A stretch of 60,000 nt of DNA from positions 32,614,001 through 32,674,000 of the forward strand of contig OU612065.1 in NCBI GenBank assembly GCA_914767715.1. The letters run 5' to 3'. The DNA comes from Membranipora membranacea (lineage: Eukaryota > Bryozoa > Gymnolaemata > Cheilostomatida > Membraniporidae). Below the pieces are notes generated by a model. It was not told the DNA's origin. It saw only the letters and a program-made list of their open reading frames with translations, and made no database searches. A program made the position numbers and the translations under genes. Positions 12,401-24,011 of this stretch are shown piece by piece. Position 1 is the first letter of the stretch. Each line of letters opens with the position of its first letter.

Positions 12401-15400
12401 GTTTGCTATCTAGGTGTTTTGCAAGAAATTGACAAACATCGATAGGTACGGTCCTGGGGAAATTAGCCAATAATTTGGCATAATATCTTTACTAGCTTAG
12501 GAACTCTTAAAACTATATATTGAGGTTCGCAATGACGTCCCTATGTCTCATCTAAAATATTAGCTTCCTGCGACGATGCGTTTTCTATCTAGGTATTTTG
12601 CAAGAAATCGGCAAAAATCGATAGGTACGGTCCTGGGGAAATTAGCCAATAATTGGGCATAATTCTTTACTTGCTTAGAAACGCTTGAAACTCTGTTTTG
12701 AGGTCCGCAATGACGTTCCAATGTCTCATCTAAAATATTAACCCCCTGTGACGATGCGTTTTCTATCTAGGTATTTTGTAAGAAATTGACAAAAATCGAT
12801 AAGTACGGTCCTGGGCAAATTAACCAATAGTTGGGCATAATTCTTTACTAGCTTAGAAACGCTTGAAACTCTATTTTGAGGTTCGCAATGCCGTCCCTAT
12901 GTCTCATCTAAAATATTAACCCCCTGTGACCATGCGTTTTCTATCTAGGTATTTTGCAAGAAATCGACAAAAATTGATAGGTACGGTCCTGGGGAAATTA
13001 GCCAATAATTGGGCATAATTCTTTACTGGCTTAGAAACGCTTGAAACTCTTTTTTTGAGATTCGCAATGACGTCCCTATATCTCATCTAAAATATGAGCT
13101 TCCTGTAAACATGCGTTTTCTATCTAGGTATTTTGCAAGAAATCGACAAAAATCGATAGGTACGGTCCTAAAGAAATTAGCCAATAATTGGGCATAATTC
13201 TTTACTCGCTAAGAAACGCTTGAAACTCTGTTTTGAGGTTCGCAATGACTTCCCTATATCTCATGTATAATATTAGCCCCCTGTAACTATGCGTCTTCTA
13301 TCTAGATAATTTGCAAGAAATCGACAAAAATCGATAGGTACGGTCCTGGGGAAATTAGCCAATAATTGGGCATAATTCTTTATTAGCTAAGAAACGCTTG
13401 ATAATCTGTTTTGAGGTTCGCAATGACGTACGTCCCTATATCTCGTCTGAAATATTAGCTCCCTGTGACGATACGTTTTCCATCTAGGTATATTGCAAGA
13501 AATTGACAAAGATCGATAGGTACGGTCCTGGGGAAATTAGCCAATAATTGGGCATAATTCTTTATTAGCTAAGAAACGCTTGATACTCTGTTTTGAGGTT
13601 CGCAATGACGTACGTCCCTATATCTCATATGAAATATTAGCTCCCTGTGACGATGCGTTTTCTATCTAGGTGTTTTGCAAGAAATCGACAAAGATCGATA
13701 GGTACGGTCCTGGGGAAATTAGCCAATAATTGGGCATAACTCTTTATTAGCTAAGAAACGCTTGATACTCTGTTTTGAGGTTCGCAATGACGTACGTCCC
13801 TATATCTCATATAAAATATTAGCTCCCTGTGACGATGCGTTTTCTATCTAGGTGTTTTGCAAGAAATCGACAAAAATCGATAGGTACGGTCCTGGGGAAA
13901 TTAACCAATAATTGGGCATAATTCTTTACTAGCTTAGAAACGCTTGAAACTCTGTTTTAAGGTTCCCAATGACGTCCCTATATCTCATCTAAAATATGAG
14001 CTCCCTGTGACCATGCGTTTTCTATCTAGGTATTTTGCAAGAAATCGACAAAAATCGATAGGTACGGTCCTGGGGAAATTAGCCAATAATTGGGCATAAT
14101 TCTTTACTAACTAGAAACGCTTGAAAATCTGTTTTGAGGTTCAAAATGAAGTCCCTGTATCTCATCTAAAATAATAGCTCCCTGTGACGATGCGTTTGCT
14201 ATCTAGGTGTTTTGCAAGAAATTGACAAACATCGATAGGTACGGTCCTGGGGAAATTAGCCAATAATTTGGCATAATATCTTTACTAGCTTAGGAACTCT
14301 TAAAACTATATATTGAGGTTCGCAATGACGTTCCCATATCTCATCTAAAATATTAACCCCCTGTGACGATGCGTTTTCTATCTAGGTATTTTGCAAGAAA
14401 TCGGCAAAAATCGATAGGTACGGTCCTGGGGAAATTAGCCAATAATTGGGCATAATTCTTTATTTGCTTAGAAACGCTTGAAACTCTGTTTTGAGGTTCG
14501 CAATGACGTTCCCATATCTCATCTAAAATATTAACCCCCTGTGACCATGCGTTTTCTATCTAGGTATTTTGCAAGAAATCGACAAAAATTGATAGGTACG
14601 GTCCTGGGGAAATTAGCCAATAATTGGGCATAATTCTTTACTGGCTTAGAAACGCTTGAAACTCTTTTTTTGAGATTCGCAATGACGTCCCTATATCTCA
14701 TCTAAAATATGAGCTTCCTGTAAACATGCGTTTTCTATCTAGGTATTTTGCAAGAAATCGACAAAAATCGATAGGTACGGTCCTAAAGAAATTAGCCAAT
14801 AATTGGGCATAATTCTTTACTCGCTAAGAAACGCTTGAAACTCTGTTTTGAGGTTCGCAATGACTTCCCTATATCTCATGTATAATATTAGCCCCCTGTA
14901 ACTATGCGTCTTCTATCTAGATAATTTGCAAGAAATCGACAAAAATCGATAGGTACGGTCCTTGGGAAATTAGCCAATAATTGGGCATAATTCTTTATTA
15001 GCTAAGAAACGCTTGATAATCTGTTTTGAGGTTCGCAATGACGTACGTCCCTATATCTCGTCTGAAATATTAGCTCCCTGTGACGATACGTTTTCCATCT
15101 AGGTATATTGCAAGAAATTGACAAAGATCGATAGGTACGGTCCTGGGGAAATTAGCCAATAATTGGGCATAATTCTTTATTAGCTAAGAAACGCTTGATA
15201 CTCTGTTTTGAGGTTCGCAATGACGTACGTCCCTATATCTCATATGAAATATTAGCTCCCTGTGACGATGCGTTTTCTATCTAGGTGTTTTGCAAGAAAT
15301 CGACAAAGATCGATAGGTACGGTCCTGGGGAAATTAGCCAATAATTGGGCATAACTCTTTATTAGCTAAGAAACGCTTGATACTCTGTTTTGAGGTTCGC

Positions 15401-15984
15401 AATGACGTACGTCCCTATATCTCATATAAAATATTAGCTCCCTGTGACGATGCGTTTTCTATCTAGGTGTTTTGCAAGAAATCGACAAAAATCGATAGGT
15501 ACGGTCCTGGGCAAATTAACCAATAATTGGGCATAATTCTTTACTAGCTTAGAAACGCTTGAAACTCTGTTTTGAGGTTCGCAATGACGTTCCTATGTCT
15601 CATCTAAAATATTAACCCCCTGTGACGATGCGTTTTCTATCTAGGTATTATGCAAGAAATTGACAAAAATCGATAGGTACGGTCCTGGGGAAATTAGCCA
15701 ATAATTTGGCATAATTCTGTACTAGCTTAGAAACGCTTGAAACTCTGTTCTATGGTTCGCAATGACGTCCCTATATCTCATCTAAAATATGAGCTCCCTG
15801 TGACCATGCGTTTTCTATCTAGGTATTTTGCAAGAAATCGACAAAAATCGATAGGTACGGTCATGGGGAAATTAGCCAATAATTGGGCATAATTCTTTAC
15901 TAACTAGAAACGCTTGAAAATCTGTTTTGAGGATGAAAATGAAGTCCCTGTATCTCATCTAAAATAATAGCTCCCTGTGACGAT
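12399..15984 (+). repeat. Two tandem 1,793-bp ten-monomer units
   Basis: The diagnostic GCGTTTGCTA of the divergent monomer starts at 12399, 14192 and 15985, giving two successive intervals of exactly 1,793 bp. Both units carry the same series of variants, including CTGGCTTAGAAACG followed by GAAACTCTTTTTTTGAG (about 13025 and 14640), TCCTAAAGAAATTAGCC, and consecutive 182-bp monomers. The next occurrence, at 18316, is 2,331 bp further on, so the regular pattern breaks. Confidence 0.8.
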
Positions 15985-18414
15985 GCGTTTGCTATCTAGG
16001 TGTTTTGCAAGAAATTGACAAACATCGATAGGTACGGTCCTGGGCAAATTAGCCAATAATTTGGCATAATATCTTTACTAGCTTAGGAACTCTTAAAACT
16101 ATATATTGAGGTTCGCAATGACGTTCCCATATCTCATCTAAAATATTAACCCCCTGTGACGATGCGTTTTCTATCTAGGTATTTTGCAAGAAATCGGCAA
16201 AAATCGATAGGTACGGTCCTGGGGAAATTAGCCAATAATTGGGCATAATTCTTTACTTGCTTAGAAACGCTTGAAACTCTGTTTTGAGGTTCGCAATGAC
16301 GTTCCCATATCTCATCTAAAATATTAACCCCCTGTGACGATGCGTTTTCTATCTAGGTATTTTGTAAGAAATTGACAAAAATTGATAAATACGGTCCTGG
16401 GCAAATTAACCAATAATTGGGCATAATTCTGTACTAGCTTATAAACGCTTGAAACTCTGTTATGAGGTTCGCAATGACGTCCCTATATCTCATCTAAAAT
16501 ATTAGCCCCCTGTGACGATGCGTTTTCTATATAGTTATTTTGCAAGAAATCGGCAAAAATCGATAGGTACGGTCCTGGGGAACTTAGCCAATAATTGGGC
16601 ATAATTCTTTACTTGCTTAGAAACGCTTGAAACTCTGTTTTGAGGTTCGCAATGACGTTCCTATATCTCATCTAAAATATTAACCCCCTGTGACGATGCG
16701 TTTTCTATCTAGGTATTTTGTAAGAAATTGACAAAAATCGATAAGTACGGACGGTCCTGGGCAAATTAACCAATAATTGGGCATAATTCTTTACTAGCTT
16801 AGAAACGCTTGAAACTCTGTTTTGAGGTTCGCAGTGCCGTTCCTATGTCTCATCTAAAATATTAACCCCCTGTGACGATGCGTTTTCTATCTAGGTATTT
16901 TGCAAGAAATCGACAAAAATTGATAGGTACGGTCCTGGGGAAATTAGCCAATAATTGGGCATAATTCTTTACTGGCTTAGAAACGCTTGAAACTCTTTTT
17001 TTGAGATTCGCAATGACGTCCCTATATCTCATCTAAAATATGAGCTCCCTGTAAACATGCGTTTTCTATCTAGGTATTTTGCAAGAAATCGACAAAAATC
17101 GATAGGTACGGTCCTTGGGAAATTAGCCAATAATTGGGCATAATTCTTTACTCGCTAAGAAACGCTTGAAACTCTGTTTTGAGGTTCGCAATGACTTCCC
17201 TATATCTCATGTATAATATTAGCCCCCTGTAACTATGCGTCTTCTATCTAGCTAATTTGCAAGAAATCGACAAAAATCGATAGGTACGGTCCTGGGGAAA
17301 TTAGCCAATAATTGGGCATAATTCTTTATTAGCTAAGAAACGCTTGATAATCTGTTTTGAGGTTCGCAATGACGTACGTCCCTATATCTCGTCTGAAATA
17401 TTAGCTTTCTGTGACGATACGTTTTCCATCTAGGTATATTGCAAGAAATTGACAAAGATCGATAGGTACGGTCTTGGGGAAATTAGCCAATAATTGGGCA
17501 TAATTCTTTATTAGCTAAGAAACGCTTGATACTCTGTTTTGAGGTTCGCAATGACGTACGTCCCTATATCTCATATAAAATATTAGCTCCCTGTGACGAT
17601 GCGTTTTCTATATAGTTATTTTGCAAGAAATCGGCAAAAATCGATAGGTACGGTCCTGGGGAAATTAGCCAATAATTAGGCATAATTCTTTACTTGCTTA
17701 GAAACGCTTGAAACTCTGTTTTGAGGTTCGCAATGACGTTCCTATATCTCATCTAAAATATTAACCCCCTGTGACGATGCGTTTTCTATCTAGGTATTTT
17801 GTAAGAAATTGACAAAAATCGATAAGTACGGACGGTCCTGGGCAAATTAACCAATAATTGGGCATAATTCTTTACTAGCTTAGAAACGCTTGAAACTCTG
17901 TTTTGAGGTTCGCAATGCCGTTCCTATGTCTCATCTAAAATATTAACCCCCTGTGACGATGCGTTTTCTATCTAGGTATTATGCAAGAAATTGACAAAAA
18001 TCGATAGGTACGGTCCTGGGGAAATTAGCCAATAATTTGGCATAATTCTGTACTAGCTTAGAAACGCTTGAAACTCTGTTTTAAGGTTCGCAATGACGTC
18101 CCTATATCTCATCTAAAATATGAGCTCCCTGTGACCATGCGTTTTCTATCTAGGTATTTTGCAAGAAATCGACAAAAATCGATAGGTACGGTCCTGGGGA
18201 AATTAGCCAATAATTGGGCATAATTCTTTACTAACTAGAAACGCTTGAAAATCTGTTTTGAGGTTCAAAATGAAGTCCCTGTATCTCATCTAAAATAATA
18301 GCTCCCTGTGACGATGCGTTTGCTATCTAGGTGTTTTGCAAGAAATTGACAAACATCGATAGGTACGGTCCTGGGGAAATTAGCCAATAATTTGGCATAA
18401 TATCTTTACTAGCT

Positions 18415-18416
18415 TA
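18415..18416. other. Target-site duplication TA, left copy
   Basis: The interrupted monomer reads CTTTACTAGCTTA up to this TA, then non-satellite sequence begins. Intact copies of the same monomer type (for example near 6750 and 33225) read AGCTTAGGAACTC. The left flank supplies AGCTTA and the right flank TAGGAACTC, so the TA is present twice around the insertion and once in the empty site. Confidence 0.85.
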
Positions 18417-18435
18417 CTCCAGGGTAATAAGGTAA
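18417..18435 (+). repeat. Left terminal inverted repeat of the inserted element
   Basis: Reads CTCCAGGGTAATAAGGTAA immediately after the TA. Aligned with the reverse complement of the right end (CTCAGGGCATATAAGGTAA), 17 of 20 columns agree, with two single-base gaps and one substitution. The match fades beyond this point. Confidence 0.7.
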
Positions 18436-18837
18436 CTGGTTCGGAATTGCCCTCTCACTTAAACCCTTCAAAAATGAAGAGTTACCCTCTCTCTTCGAAT
18501 TTTCACAGGCTTTGATATGATTGGCCCATTACATCTTACTTTTTTCTTATTGGCCTGTTCAATAACTTCATACTGATTACAATATCTGTGTTGGGGAACA
18601 CTGAGTTAGTTATCGATATTGCTAGTAGTCAACTTTCTGGACAGCTGTCAGGCTCAGTGGCACCAATCAGTTACTTCACAGACACATAAGACCACGATGA
18701 ACAGATGATGAGCCAACTCAGCTTCACAAGAAGAAGAAGAATGAAATTAGAACAGCTGTGAATGGACTTGATTGAATCAATTTGTTGTAGCTCTCAGGTA
18801 AATAAATGTTATTTAGTATTTATTTTGTACAGACTAC

Positions 18838-18943
18838 TATTCTACTACTCAGTTGTGAGTGAAAAATGAGTAGACTAACTAAGAAGTCTAGCTAGTAACT
18901 GTTAGTTACTATCACTACTAGTAGCTTTCTGTAGTTTGCCAAT
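18838..18943 (+). repeat. Dispersed ~105-bp internal repeat, copy 1
   Basis: From CTACTACTCAG through GAGTAGACTAACTAAGAAG to CTGTAGTTTGCCAAT, this matches 22050-22153 in the same orientation with few differences (GTTGTGAGTGAAAAATG versus CGTGAAGAATG, and TTACTATC versus TTATTATC). Flanking sequence differs, so it is a discrete mobile or duplicated unit. Confidence 0.85.
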
Positions 18944-20860
18944 GGTACCAGTCCAATGTACATGTGCAGTGTAATATCAAGCAAGGAGAAGGACTTCTAA
19001 GAGTTGTAAGAGGGGGTGGGGAAGGCTCATACAAGTCCAAGGAGTTTACTCCTTACTCCTTGCTTTGTTGTTTGTTGGTGGTGGCATGTTTAGGTGGGCA
19101 ACTCTCGTGCAACTAATTGTCTAGAACTGTTATTGCTAATCTACTATGGCTACATGTAGGCCTACATACTTTACATTGTAAGGAAATGCCCCCTCTCTTT
19201 ACTACAACTACAGCCTATGTAGGCTGGGTCTTGTATTTGTATAAAGTGTGTGCATAGGCTTTGCCTCGGCGCAACTGACGGATCATTATTGCTTTATGTC
19301 AACCATTCCCAACTGTCTGAGACTGGTGGGGTCACCCTTAAATACAGACAGCAAAACTATATACATATTAGTATACACTTTATTTACTGATCGAGCATGC
19401 GCATATAAGACCAAGTGGTACATCATCATCTAGCTTAGTAGGCGAGACCTGGTTTTAGCTTCGTTCGAGAATTTGCCACTAATCAATTGAACTATGCTCA
19501 CTCTTGTGTGAACTATTTGCGAACAAATTTATCTAAGGAGCGAGGATATTGAGCATTTAAGTTGTAATGATCTTTTGGTTTACAAAGCACAGCTCATGCT
19601 AATTGAAATATTCCCTGGTCTATAATGTAATAAAGAATATACCAACCCCGATCACCAGAAGCAGGAAACCAGTGCAGACCTTGCCTTTTGCCAATGGTAT
19701 TGAATTCAAATGATTTGTTGGCTGTACAGAGTCTCAACTGCGTCACAGTGGTCATTTCAATATAATAAGCAGTGATCGGGGAGGGGGGCAGATTGCATAT
19801 AATATTACATGTGTGGGCTCTTTGAGTTGCAAGCATGTACTTCGCCTTAATTCAGGGTCAACCACTGACAACCATTGGTTATAGTGGTCTGTAGTTGGAG
19901 AGTAGAGAAATTGATTACTGGGAGTAACTAGACCATTGCCAGCTTGCACACAATTGCAAAAGTTTCCCAAATGTAAATATTCATCAATAGAATGGTGTAT
20001 TCAAGTGTTGTAGAGGTACTAGCTCTCTAGAGTATAACGCTGGTTTCATTATTCGTCTTGTTAATTTGGGAAAAAAGTAGATAGGCCTAGATACAAGAAA
20101 TGACTCCTTTTGATTGCAGATTTTTTTGTATTTTAGTCTACATTGTAAAGCAACACAGACCGCAGAATAGTACTGAGAACAGTATATTGAAGAAGAGAGT
20201 GTTTGGGTGGTTTATAGCAGATGTGATACAACTCGTAGTATCAATAGTCGTTCAGCTTACTCAATTCAAACAGGTAAGCAGACAATCAAATTTTCAATTT
20301 CGGTTGTAAAATTTGATTAAGTTGCAGCAGGGAACTGACCCAGAAAGGCTTGAGATGGCTGGGGTTATAAGCATCGATATGTCCACTGTTACATGTGCAT
20401 CGAGCATCGTTAGTATTATAATGATATAAATGTCAGGTGATATGTGTAGGCTAACTGATGATAATTGCGTCGGTGTAATCGTTGAAGTATCATGGCATAA
20501 ATTTGGTAAAACTGCTTGAACACTGGCAGGCCTCAGCAAGAATTTTTCATTGAAGCCGGCCAGTTAGTGTAATTAGGAGTTCAGTGACTATCGGAGTTGT
20601 GCTCTTTTTTTCATGGAGGGAACAACTCATTCCATCTCGCAACATCAAGTCACCTCTTCCCTATATTCCACCCTCCTTGCCACAGCTCATTATCTTGAAT
20701 GATCATTTTAGATACAAATTTGCTGGCGTTATGTGCTGATCAAACCTATAGATCGAGTGTTTCCATTCCTAGACACCAGATATAAAACTTCACAAACTTC
20801 TTCACCAACGGCTGGCAAATCTGTTTCCATCATAGGGATTGTAGATTTAACCAGGTCTTT

Positions 20861-20910
20861 AAGTGTTGTGTTATTTGGCAACATGCTAGAATCAGGCTCT
20901 CAATGCAGAG
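20861..20910 (+). repeat. Short dispersed repeat, copy 1
   Basis: The string TTTAAGTGTTGTGTTATTTG, followed by a TAGAATCNGGCTC block, recurs at about 22371-22436 with small insertions. It is probably a fragment of an older repeat shared within the element. Confidence 0.5.
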
Positions 20911-21320
20911 AAAATTAAAGGGTCCAGGGATGAACCTTGTAGCGGCAAAGCCTTGTTATAAGACTGCAAATAATTTGAATGCAAATAATGTACTTAGGAC
21001 ATTCGAATGTATTATATTCATACTTTATCACATCATCAACTAAATATTTGTTGCAGAGAATACAGGAGAGAGACTGATTCAGTATGGCATGATAATGGCA
21101 GAGTTACGCATCAGAACCTTTGGTGGTTTGAATTCTGTCCCGAGAAATCTTGATGTACTGAGTGAGTGACTGAGTGTCAAATAGTTACATTATTATGATT
21201 CATGACGGGTCATGATATACTCTTCGCTACCCTGACGCAGTGATCATTTGTATTTGATTGTCCAAATCAAGGATACCATCGGTAGCCTAATTGGTAACCA
21301 TATCTCATACTCATTGAAAG

Positions 21321-21430
21321 ACCCCCCTCCCTCCCTCCCTCCCTACACCTGCTATCTACCTTATCAACCTAATTAGTGGTTAACTAATTAGATTGATAAG
21401 GTAGATTGCAGGTGAAGGAAGGGGGGGGGG
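21321..21430. repeat. Foldback element with C/G-tract ends
   Basis: Two 32-nt arms (21346-21377 and 21383-21414) are reverse complements at 30 of 32 positions around the 5-nt loop GGTTA. Outside the arms, a CCCT-rich tract (21321-21345) faces a purine tract ending in ten Gs (21415-21430), so the pairing continues as polypurine/polypyrimidine. It looks like a small foldback or MITE-like element. No target duplication was identified. Confidence 0.7.
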
Positions 21431-22012
21431 TTGAATGAAATGATAATGAAATCTGTCTCTTAAAGTATTGTCAATTGTTCGATTGTGGTTATCATGGGGC
21501 ATTTAACTTCCCAACATATGTTGGTGTGTGGGTAATTCTAGGTCCCAGGCCCTAAAAAAAATTAAACAGCATAAAACTTGTTTCTAATTTATAGTCAACT
21601 AAACGTATAGCCTTGGGAGTAAGTATTAGCTAAAGTTTAGTTTAGCTAGTCTTGAGATGACTTAATGTAAGCTAGCATTAAATTTTGGCTAGTGAAGGTT
21701 GAAGTCCATAAAAAGACAAAAAGGGTGGGCGTATGTTTGCTTCTCTTGAAGTTAGCTTTTTCAAGCCTGCGCAAAATGAAGAAAATTTCCTCCTATGAAT
21801 ACTTTACTCCTCTATGGAACATTGTATGAACATTATATCTGCTTGATTTTGATTACTGTACCTTACATTTTAGAACATACCTGAGGCATTGGATTAGCAG
21901 GATGTTGGCATCTATTGACATTTGACTACCGCGTCAAACAACTTGAAGGCAGTTAGTGTAGGAGGAACAAGTATTCATCAGATAAAGTGGTAAGCTACTC
22001 TCACACTACCCT
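21431..22012. other. Non-coding interior, no feature seen
   Basis: AT-rich sequence between the foldback and the long hairpin. No open frame of note, RNA gene or repeat was recognised. Confidence 0.5.
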
Positions 22013-22017
22013 GTAAG

Positions 22018-22084
22018 TCTACTCATTCTTCACGACTGAGTAGTAGAGTAGTACTCTACTACTCAGTCGTGAAGAATGAGTAGA
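22018..22084. repeat. Perfect 32-bp inverted repeat (long hairpin)
   Basis: Arms 22018-22049 and 22053-22084 are exact reverse complements separated by only three bases (AGT). Pairing extends to 22013 and 22089 with one mismatch. The right arm merges into the dispersed repeat at 22050-22153, whereas copy 1 of that repeat at 18838 has no left arm. The palindrome therefore arose in this copy by an inverted duplication of its first 30 or so bases. Confidence 0.9.
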
Positions 22085-22153
22085 CTAACTAAGAAGTCTA
22101 GCTAGTAACTGTTAGTTATTATCACTACTAGTAGCCTTCTGTAGTTTGCCAAT
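22050..22153 (+). repeat. Dispersed ~105-bp internal repeat, copy 2
   Basis: Same-orientation copy of 18838-18943, ending at GTAGTTTGCCAAT. It shares its first bases with the right arm of the long hairpin. Confidence 0.85.
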
Positions 22154-22154
22154 C

Positions 22155-22328
22155 AGGGGTGTCTTTCAATTAGAAAGAGCGATACTTTACTAAAGCAAAT
22201 TATCACTATCGCATCACTCGAAATTATTGCCCACTTGGTCTTTCAATTAGACAACATCACTCCCAAATCGCTCGCTCAGAATGTATATAGTTCAATCATT
22301 GACTGAACGATTTGAAAGTGAGACCCCT
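22155..22328. mobile_element. Possible 174-bp MITE-like element
   Basis: The left end AGGGGTGTCTTTCAA and the reverse complement of the right end (AGGGGTCTCACTTTCAA) match apart from one substitution and a 2-nt indel. Inside there are two direct copies of TCTTTCAATTAGA (22162 and 22239) and an imperfect inverted pair around 22249-22322. No target-site duplication is visible, so the call is tentative. Confidence 0.35.
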
Positions 22329-22902
22329 AGCAGGTATTGCTCACTCACCTGGTGAGCGATCAGATTTTTTTTAAGTGTTGTGTTATTTGTAATTTGTTAA
22401 AATGTTAGAATCCGGCTCCAAATGCAATGATCTCAGTGCCCTAACTTCATATCTAGATAGGGTGAAATAAAGAGAGCTTACACGGTTTTCATCAGTAATA
22501 ATACATCTGGTAAAAAAATCCAAAATTGCGAAAAAAATTCATCCTCAGCCATTCATATTTGTTGAGCCGACCTCAGCTGTTTCAGGGGAAACAAATTTGG
22601 TCCATAGTCAATATATTATATAATATGTGCCGAAATGTGAGTTGCTGGCAGTCAATGTAACATTGTGTATACCCTAAGAGAGTTAAGTATTTGCAGCAGG
22701 GAAAATTCACAAATAGCTACATTTAAAGCAAGCTAACATTTGCTCGCATTTCTTCATATAGACTCCCACCTCCGCTAGAGGATTAATTTACTGCAAATCA
22801 TCTTTAGACAACTATCCTGAATATTATGTAATATCAAGTTTATCGTCCTATTGTATTTAGAGTGATATATGAATATCTCAAAAAACTCAATATTCACACC
22901 CG

Positions 22903-22918
22903 TATATATATATATATA
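22903..22918. repeat. (TA)8 microsatellite
   Basis: Eight uninterrupted TA dinucleotides between CCCG and ATATG. Confidence 0.9.
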
Positions 22919-23996
22919 ATATGTGGTTTTAGATCAGAAGATGATTTGATGGTATTCAGTAGCTACTAAACCATGGCTCCCCGCCAGAAATTGCCAGAAG
23001 ATTAAACCGTGAGTTACTTCAATACCATTGGACCCCACTTACATGATGGGGCTACTCTAGTGGAGTAATGTTAGTTCGATAGGAAAAGTTTGCATTTCGA
23101 GAAAATGGCTTGAAGTAATAAAATTATGGCTAGCCAACATTTTCTCAACTCCGTCACTTGACATTAACTTCCAGTGGGTGACCTCACGTTCAAAGTTTTA
23201 AGATACTTGGGTTTTAATGAGCTCATTGGATGGTTGTGACAGGGTTGTCACATCCAATTCTTGAGAAAGGCACCCAAGTGCCTTCGGAGTTCTCCTCTAT
23301 TACAAAAACTAAGTGCAGACAACCATTGCAGTACTAACAGTCTGCTGAATAACAATAAATAAAGCATGGCTGTAAATGCTGTTGGCAAATTCCCACATGA
23401 TTATAATATAAGTTGTATTTCAATTAAAATATTTTCACCCCTGCATTTCCGGTTGCTCCAATCCTAGTAAAATCCAAGTAAAACGATGTTGTCTTGTGTT
23501 GATGGCTGGAGGGGGAGCAGCTCCAAATATATGCAAATTAGATTAAAATTTTTATTGAGGTAGAGAATGTTTTACTTTTTGTCACCATGCTCAGTAAATA
23601 ACCTAACAAAGAGTCAAGTAGATGTCGAGCACATAGTGCTTGCTTTCCAATCTAGTCAATGCAATGTCACAGTGTATGTTATGTCATTATCCCTATCGTT
23701 TTATCCAATTTTTCTGCATTTGGATTCGCTTCTGGTGTCACCAGTAAAATGGGAGGAACTTGAAATGTAGGCATTTATCACAGAACTTGTAATGGTTCTG
23801 GATCAAATAAAGAAGAAATATGTCTTCAACCAACTTAACATTATTGATGGCCAACCACCCAACCAACGCTACTCCATATTGAAAAGTTTCCCCACTCCTG
23901 ATTGCTAAAATGAATTATTCTGAGCCATGATTTTTGCGTCATATTGTGTACTCTGATCTAAACTTCAACAGTGCCTCTGTTAGAAGGGAATTAGGC

Positions 23997-24011
23997 GGGG
24001 GGGGGGGGGGG
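23997..24011 (+). repeat. 15-nt G homopolymer
   Basis: Fifteen consecutive Gs following TTAGGC. It could form a G-quadruplex-like structure. Its exact length is uncertain because homopolymers are error-prone in sequencing. Confidence 0.85.

Larger units (their letters stand above)
3796..18416 (+). repeat. Satellite array, subfamily B (left block), 178/182-bp monomers
   Basis: About 82 head-to-tail monomers in the same orientation and phase as subfamily A. They differ by ATTAGCCAAT, GGCATAATTCTTTACTAG, GAGGTTCGC, CCCTATATCTCATCTAAAAT, GTTTTCTATCTAGGTATT and AAATCGACAAAAATCG. The EcoRI-type GAATTC of A is mostly lost. A subset has TGACGTACGTCCC instead of TGACGTCCC, a 4-bp tandem duplication that lengthens the monomer to 182 bp (for example spacing 5231, 5413, 5595). 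Other recurring variants are a divergent monomer with GCGTTTGCTATC, GACAAACATCG and AAAACTATATATTGAGG, a short ACTAACTAGAAACG monomer, and a GTACGGACGGTCC 4-bp duplication at 16745 and 17826. The block ends mid-monomer at the TA of the inserted element. No coding potential. Confidence 0.97.
18436..21310. other. Non-coding interior of the element, left part
   Basis: AT-rich unique-looking sequence. Open frames here reach at most about 81 codons on either strand, overlap one another, and show no recognisable domain. Visible structure is limited to a dispersed repeat copy (18838-18943), a short GAA run near 18729, and a small AAGGAGTTTACTCCTT inverted repeat near 19040. I see no gene, RNA gene or clear promoter. 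Confidence 0.6.

Noticed and set aside
23240-23290. Histone-type or terminator stem-loops (GTGACA/TGTCAC and AAGGCAC/GTGCCTT)
   Set aside because: Stems of 6-7 bp without a neighbouring gene are expected by chance. Neither matches the histone mRNA stem-loop.
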